Positions 61,188-64,000 of a stretch of DNA of 64,000 bases are shown here, piece by piece (the stretch's first letter is position 1; every line of letters starts with the position of its first letter). Position numbers and translations under genes: made by a program. The stretch is taken from the NCBI RefSeq assembly GCF_029027585.1, contig NZ_CP093397.1:806001-870000 (forward strand), written 5' to 3'. Origin of the DNA: Sulfurimonas sp. Its GTDB lineage: Bacteria > Campylobacterota > Campylobacteria > Campylobacterales > Sulfurimonadaceae. The notes beneath the pieces are model-generated. The model was not told the DNA's origin and did no database searches. It saw only the letters and a list, made by a program, of their open reading frames with translations.

Positions 61188-63667
61188 TGCAAGACAACCT
61201 ATATAACTTAGCATTTGAGAGAAGTATTTTAAGCTCAATAGTGTTTGAACCTCAGCAGTTTGATGAGTTAAGTGTAGCCTTAAATGAAGAAGATTTTTAT
61301 CTTCCTGCGCATAAAGATATATTTTTAGCCATGACTGCTCTTATGCAAAAAGACCAACCTATTGATGAAGAGTTTATAAAAAAAGAACTCATAAAAATCA
61401 AAAAATTTGATGAACAAGTTATGCTTGAGATTTTGTCTGCAAACCCTATCTCAAACACAAAAGCTTATGTTGATGAGATAAAAGATAAGTCTTTAAAGCG
61501 TCACCTGCTCACACTTACAACAGAGATAAAAAGAGTTACCGTTGAAGAAGAACTTCCATCTGCTGAAGTTATTGATATTGTAGAGAAAAAACTTTATGAG
61601 ATAACTCAAGACAACCAAACAAGTGATTTTAAAGACTCTCCTCAAATGACATTTGACACAATGGCATACATACAAGAGATGAAAGATAGAGGAAATAGTG
61701 TTCTTGTAGGAGTAGATACAGGCTTTCATGAACTAAACAAAATGACAACAGGTTTTGGTAAAGGTGACTTAGTTATCATCGCTGCAAGACCTGCGATGGG
61801 GAAATGTCTTGGTCTTGGAACAAAAATAGTGATGTTTGATGGGACTCTTAAAAATGTAGAAGATATAAAAGTTGGTGACCAGATAATGGGTAATGATTCA
61901 ACACCTAGAAATGTACTTTCACTTGCTCGTGGACGGGAAAAAATGTACTGGGTACGGCAAAATAAGGGGATAGACTATAGAGTAAATGAATCACATATAT
62001 TATCTCTAAAAAGAAGTCGTAACGAAGGTAAGCATAAACATGGAGATGTATTAAATATATCCATAAAAGATTACAACAAAAAGTCAAATAAATTTCATAC
62101 AAACTACAAAGGCTATAAAGTTGGCATCGAATTTAAAAAACAAAAACTTGACATCGATCCTTATTTTTTAGGTCTTTGGCTTGGTGATGGAACAAGTTCA
62201 AATGTTTCCATTGCAACAATGGACAGCGAAATCATTGAGTACCTTAGTCAATATGCAAACGAGCTAAACTTACAACTATCAGAGCAAACTCCTAAAGACA
62301 AATGTCCTATGTACAGTATAACATCAGGTCAAAGAGGTGTATCTAAATACAAAGATATATCCTTACAAAAAAAGTTAAGAGATTTAGGTGTTTTAAATAA
62401 TAAGCATATCCCACATAACTATATACAAAATTCACAGAAAAATAGACTTAAACTTTTAGCAGGTTTACTAGATAGCGATGGTTACTATGATGCTAAATTT
62501 AATGTATTTGAGATAGTTCAAAAAGATGAACGATTATCGCATCAGATAAAATATCTTGCAGACTCTCTTGGCTTTCGAGTTTCTTTAAAAACAAAAAAAG
62601 CAAGAATCAAAAAAATAAATTATGAATGTGATGTTTATCGTCTTCGTATTGTTGGTGATTTAGACAAAATTCCAACAAAAATCTCAAGAAAAAAAGCAAG
62701 AAAACTACTTGCAAAAAGAGATGTTCAACATACTGGTATAAATGTAGAGTATGATAAAGTAGATGATTATTACGGATTTACAATTGATGGAAACCATCTT
62801 TTCTTACTAGAAGATATGACAGTTACACATAACACCTCATTTGTGCTTAACACAGTAAATTCTCTTATAACTCAGGGTAAAGGTGTGGCATTTTTTTCTT
62901 TAGAGATGCCAGCAGAACAACTTATGTTAAGACTTCTTAGTATTCAAACATCTATACCTCTTACCCAACTGCGTCTTGGTGATATGAACGATGAACAATG
63001 GAGTTCACTGCATGGTGCGATAGATAAAATGAATAGTGCCAAACTATTTGTTGATGACCAAGGAAGTATAAATATAAATCAACTTCGTTCTAAACTAAGA
63101 AAACTTAAAAATCAGCACCCAGAAATAGAAATAGCAGTCATTGATTATTTACAAATTATGAGTGGTGTCGGAACACAAGACAGACATTTACAAGTTTCTG
63201 AAATATCTCGTGGCTTAAAAATGCTCGCTCGTGAGTTAGACATGCCAATAGTCGCACTTTCTCAACTTAACCGTACTCTTGAGGCTAGAAATGATAAACG
63301 ACCTATGCTGAGCGATATTCGTGAGTCTGGTTCTATTGAGCAAGATGCAGATATTATTCTTTTTGTTTATCGTGATGATGTTTATCTTTATAAAGAAGAA
63401 AAAGAGCGAGAAAAAGCTGCTAAAAATGATGGTAAAGAGTTTATATCTGAATATATAGAAAAAGATGAAGAAGATGCAGAAATTATCATCGGAAAACAAA
63501 GAAATGGTCCAACAGGACATGTGAAACTTGTTTTTCAGAAAAAACTTACTCGCTTTGTCGATGCTCCTAAATTCTCAGCAGGAGTTGAAACAAGCTATGA
63601 AAATATTGATACTCGTTCTGCAAATATCGATATTGGAAATAACTCCATTTCAATGCCCCCTCTTTAG
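61187..63667 (+). CDS. dnaB: Replicative DNA helicase DnaB containing an in-frame intein
   Basis: The hexameric fork helicase. The 826-residue precursor consists of a 206-residue N-extein, a 343-residue intein and a 277-residue C-extein. Removing the intein leaves 483 residues, the normal DnaB size. The N-extein has the DnaB N-terminal domain and FGKGDLVIIAARPAMGK. The C-extein resumes TSFVLNTV, so splicing rebuilds the Walker A ARPAMGKTS. Later motifs are FFSLEMPAEQL, IEIAVIDYLQIMSG (Walker B), ALSQLNRTLEARNDKRP and IIGKQRNGPTG. The host enzyme is inactive until splicing occurs. It follows ispG directly and is followed by comEC. Confidence 0.96.
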   Translation: MQDNLYNLAFERSILSSIVFEPQQFDELSVALNEEDFYLPAHKDIFLAMTALMQKDQPIDEEFIKKELIKIKKFDEQVMLEILSANPISNTKAYVDEIKDKSLKRHLLTLTTEIKRVTVEEELPSAEVIDIVEKKLYEITQDNQTSDFKDSPQMTFDTMAYIQEMKDRGNSVLVGVDTGFHELNKMTTGFGKGDLVIIAARPAMGKCLGLGTKIVMFDGTLKNVEDIKVGDQIMGNDSTPRNVLSLARGREKMYWVRQNKGIDYRVNESHILSLKRSRNEGKHKHGDVLNISIKDYNKKSNKFHTNYKGYKVGIEFKKQKLDIDPYFLGLWLGDGTSSNVSIATMDSEIIEYLSQYANELNLQLSEQTPKDKCPMYSITSGQRGVSKYKDISLQKKLRDLGVLNNKHIPHNYIQNSQKNRLKLLAGLLDSDGYYDAKFNVFEIVQKDERLSHQIKYLADSLGFRVSLKTKKARIKKINYECDVYRLRIVGDLDKIPTKISRKKARKLLAKRDVQHTGINVEYDKVDDYYGFTIDGNHLFLLEDMTVTHNTSFVLNTVNSLITQGKGVAFFSLEMPAEQLMLRLLSIQTSIPLTQLRLGDMNDEQWSSLHGAIDKMNSAKLFVDDQGSININQLRSKLRKLKNQHPEIEIAVIDYLQIMSGVGTQDRHLQVSEISRGLKMLARELDMPIVALSQLNRTLEARNDKRPMLSDIRESGSIEQDADIILFVYRDDVYLYKEEKEREKAAKNDGKEFISEYIEKDEEDAEIIIGKQRNGPTGHVKLVFQKKLTRFVDAPKFSAGVETSYENIDTRSANIDIGNNSISMPPL
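61805..62833 (+). mobile_element. DnaB intein with LAGLIDADG homing endonuclease
   Basis: A self-splicing 343-residue protein element inserted between Lys and Thr of the DnaB P-loop. Block A begins with Cys1 (CLGLGTKIVMFDG), block B is YRVNESHILSLK, and the C-terminal blocks F/G are YYGFTIDGNHLFLLEDMTVT followed by His-Asn, with Thr as the +1 extein residue. All residues for splicing are present. The central domain carries two LAGLIDADG motifs, YFLGLWLGDGTS (precursor residues about 326-337) and LLAGLLDSDGYY (about 423-434), so the homing nuclease looks full-length. Both have the key acidic residues. Presence in one lineage only would mark recent transfer. Confidence 0.93.
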
Positions 63668-64000
63668 ATGCGTCTAGAGAGAGTTGAACTTTTTACAAAA
63701 AAAGAGTTCCTCTCCTTTTTACTTTTTTGCCTTTTTATTTTCACCTATTCTCTTCTCATAGACTACAAAAACTATAAACAACTAACTCGTTTTGACTCTG
63801 CCCTAGTTAACGCCACTGTTTTAAAGCAATACTCAAAAACAAAAGGTAAAAAAGAGTATCAAATATTAAAACTCAAAACTGATCATGGCTCTATTTTTTA
63901 TACAAGTGCAAGAAAAAAATTTCAAGAAGTTAAAGGAAAAAAACTACATCTTGAAATCTATCCAAAAGAGTTAAATTTTCACCAATACCTTACAAGTTTT
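63668..64000 (+). CDS. comEC: Competence protein ComEC N terminus, cut by window
   Basis: The first 111 codons of a membrane protein starting MRLERVELFTKKEFLSFLLF at ATG 63668, directly after the dnaB stop. One strong transmembrane helix (FLLFCLFIFTYSLLI) is followed by a strand-rich DUF4131-like segment (SALVNATVLKQYSKTKGKKE; ARKKFQEVKGKKLHLEIYP). This is the start expected of ComEC/Rec2, the DNA-uptake channel, and comEC commonly follows dnaB in Campylobacterota as far as I recall. The rest lies beyond the window, so the assignment rests on the N terminus and neighbourhood. Confidence 0.65.
   Translation, partial: MRLERVELFTKKEFLSFLLFCLFIFTYSLLIDYKNYKQLTRFDSALVNATVLKQYSKTKGKKEYQILKLKTDHGSIFYTSARKKFQEVKGKKLHLEIYPKELNFHQYLTSF

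Overview
The window is AT-rich, densely packed chromosomal DNA that most resembles a sulfur- or hydrogen-oxidising member of Campylobacterota close to Sulfurimonas. The assignment rests on recognisable protein families and gene order, not on a database search. Supporting signs are the futalosine-pathway enzyme MqnC, the kdsA-ribH-nusB run, a short LptD, LPP20-type lipoproteins, FliW, paired long and short ribosome-hibernation factors, and several Aer-type PAS proteins. No rRNA, tRNA, IS element or CRISPR array was seen.

Region by region. 1-6.65 kb (minus): pnp (cut by the window edge), a phosphoribosyltransferase, lptD, an RDD membrane protein and purD. A roughly 200-nt structured RNA gene, probably 6S RNA, lies just upstream of purD. 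6.9-14.9 kb (minus): hemD, a two-gene Septu-like defence module (PtuA ATPase plus PtuB HNH nuclease) wedged between hemD and guaA, then nhaD, nadB and a tiny lipoprotein. 14.9-22.3 kb (plus): uvrC, then a signalling operon of PAS protein, Hpt protein, NIT-domain hybrid kinase and response regulator. 22.3-27.6 kb: lon and bamD (minus), fliW and a hipBA toxin-antitoxin pair (plus). 28-34.8 kb (plus): a surface-structure cassette made of one giant MshQ-like lectin/adhesin and three pseudopilins. 34.8-43 kb: long HPF (plus), then recG, an M16-like protein, mqnC, a DUF302 protein, nusB, ribH, kdsA and an EamA transporter (minus). 42.7-48.5 kb: a TerB-DnaJ protein, cytochrome c, a phosphoribosyltransferase, two LPP20 lipoproteins, der, hemJ, a PagL-like outer-membrane protein and short HPF. 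48.5-64 kb: trpS, a secreted NIT protein, argF, hemB, ribA, a second PAS protein, rsmG, small envelope genes, alr, agmatine deiminase, an OprC-like copper receptor, ispG, dnaB interrupted by an intein, and the start of comEC.

Most of the window is core metabolism and information processing. The accessory content sits in four places: the Septu-like pair (7.5-10.1 kb), hipBA with decayed coding remnants behind it (26.2-27.9 kb), the adhesin/pseudopilin cassette (28-34.8 kb), and the dnaB intein (61.8-62.8 kb).

Five single-base indels, each in a homopolymer run, break four otherwise well-formed genes (uvrC, the Hpt gene, der twice, the PagL-like gene). Since der is normally essential and the two der shifts compensate each other, these look more like sequencing or assembly errors than decay. 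Four genes have a -10 hexamer only 6-7 bases before the ATG, which suggests leaderless transcripts.
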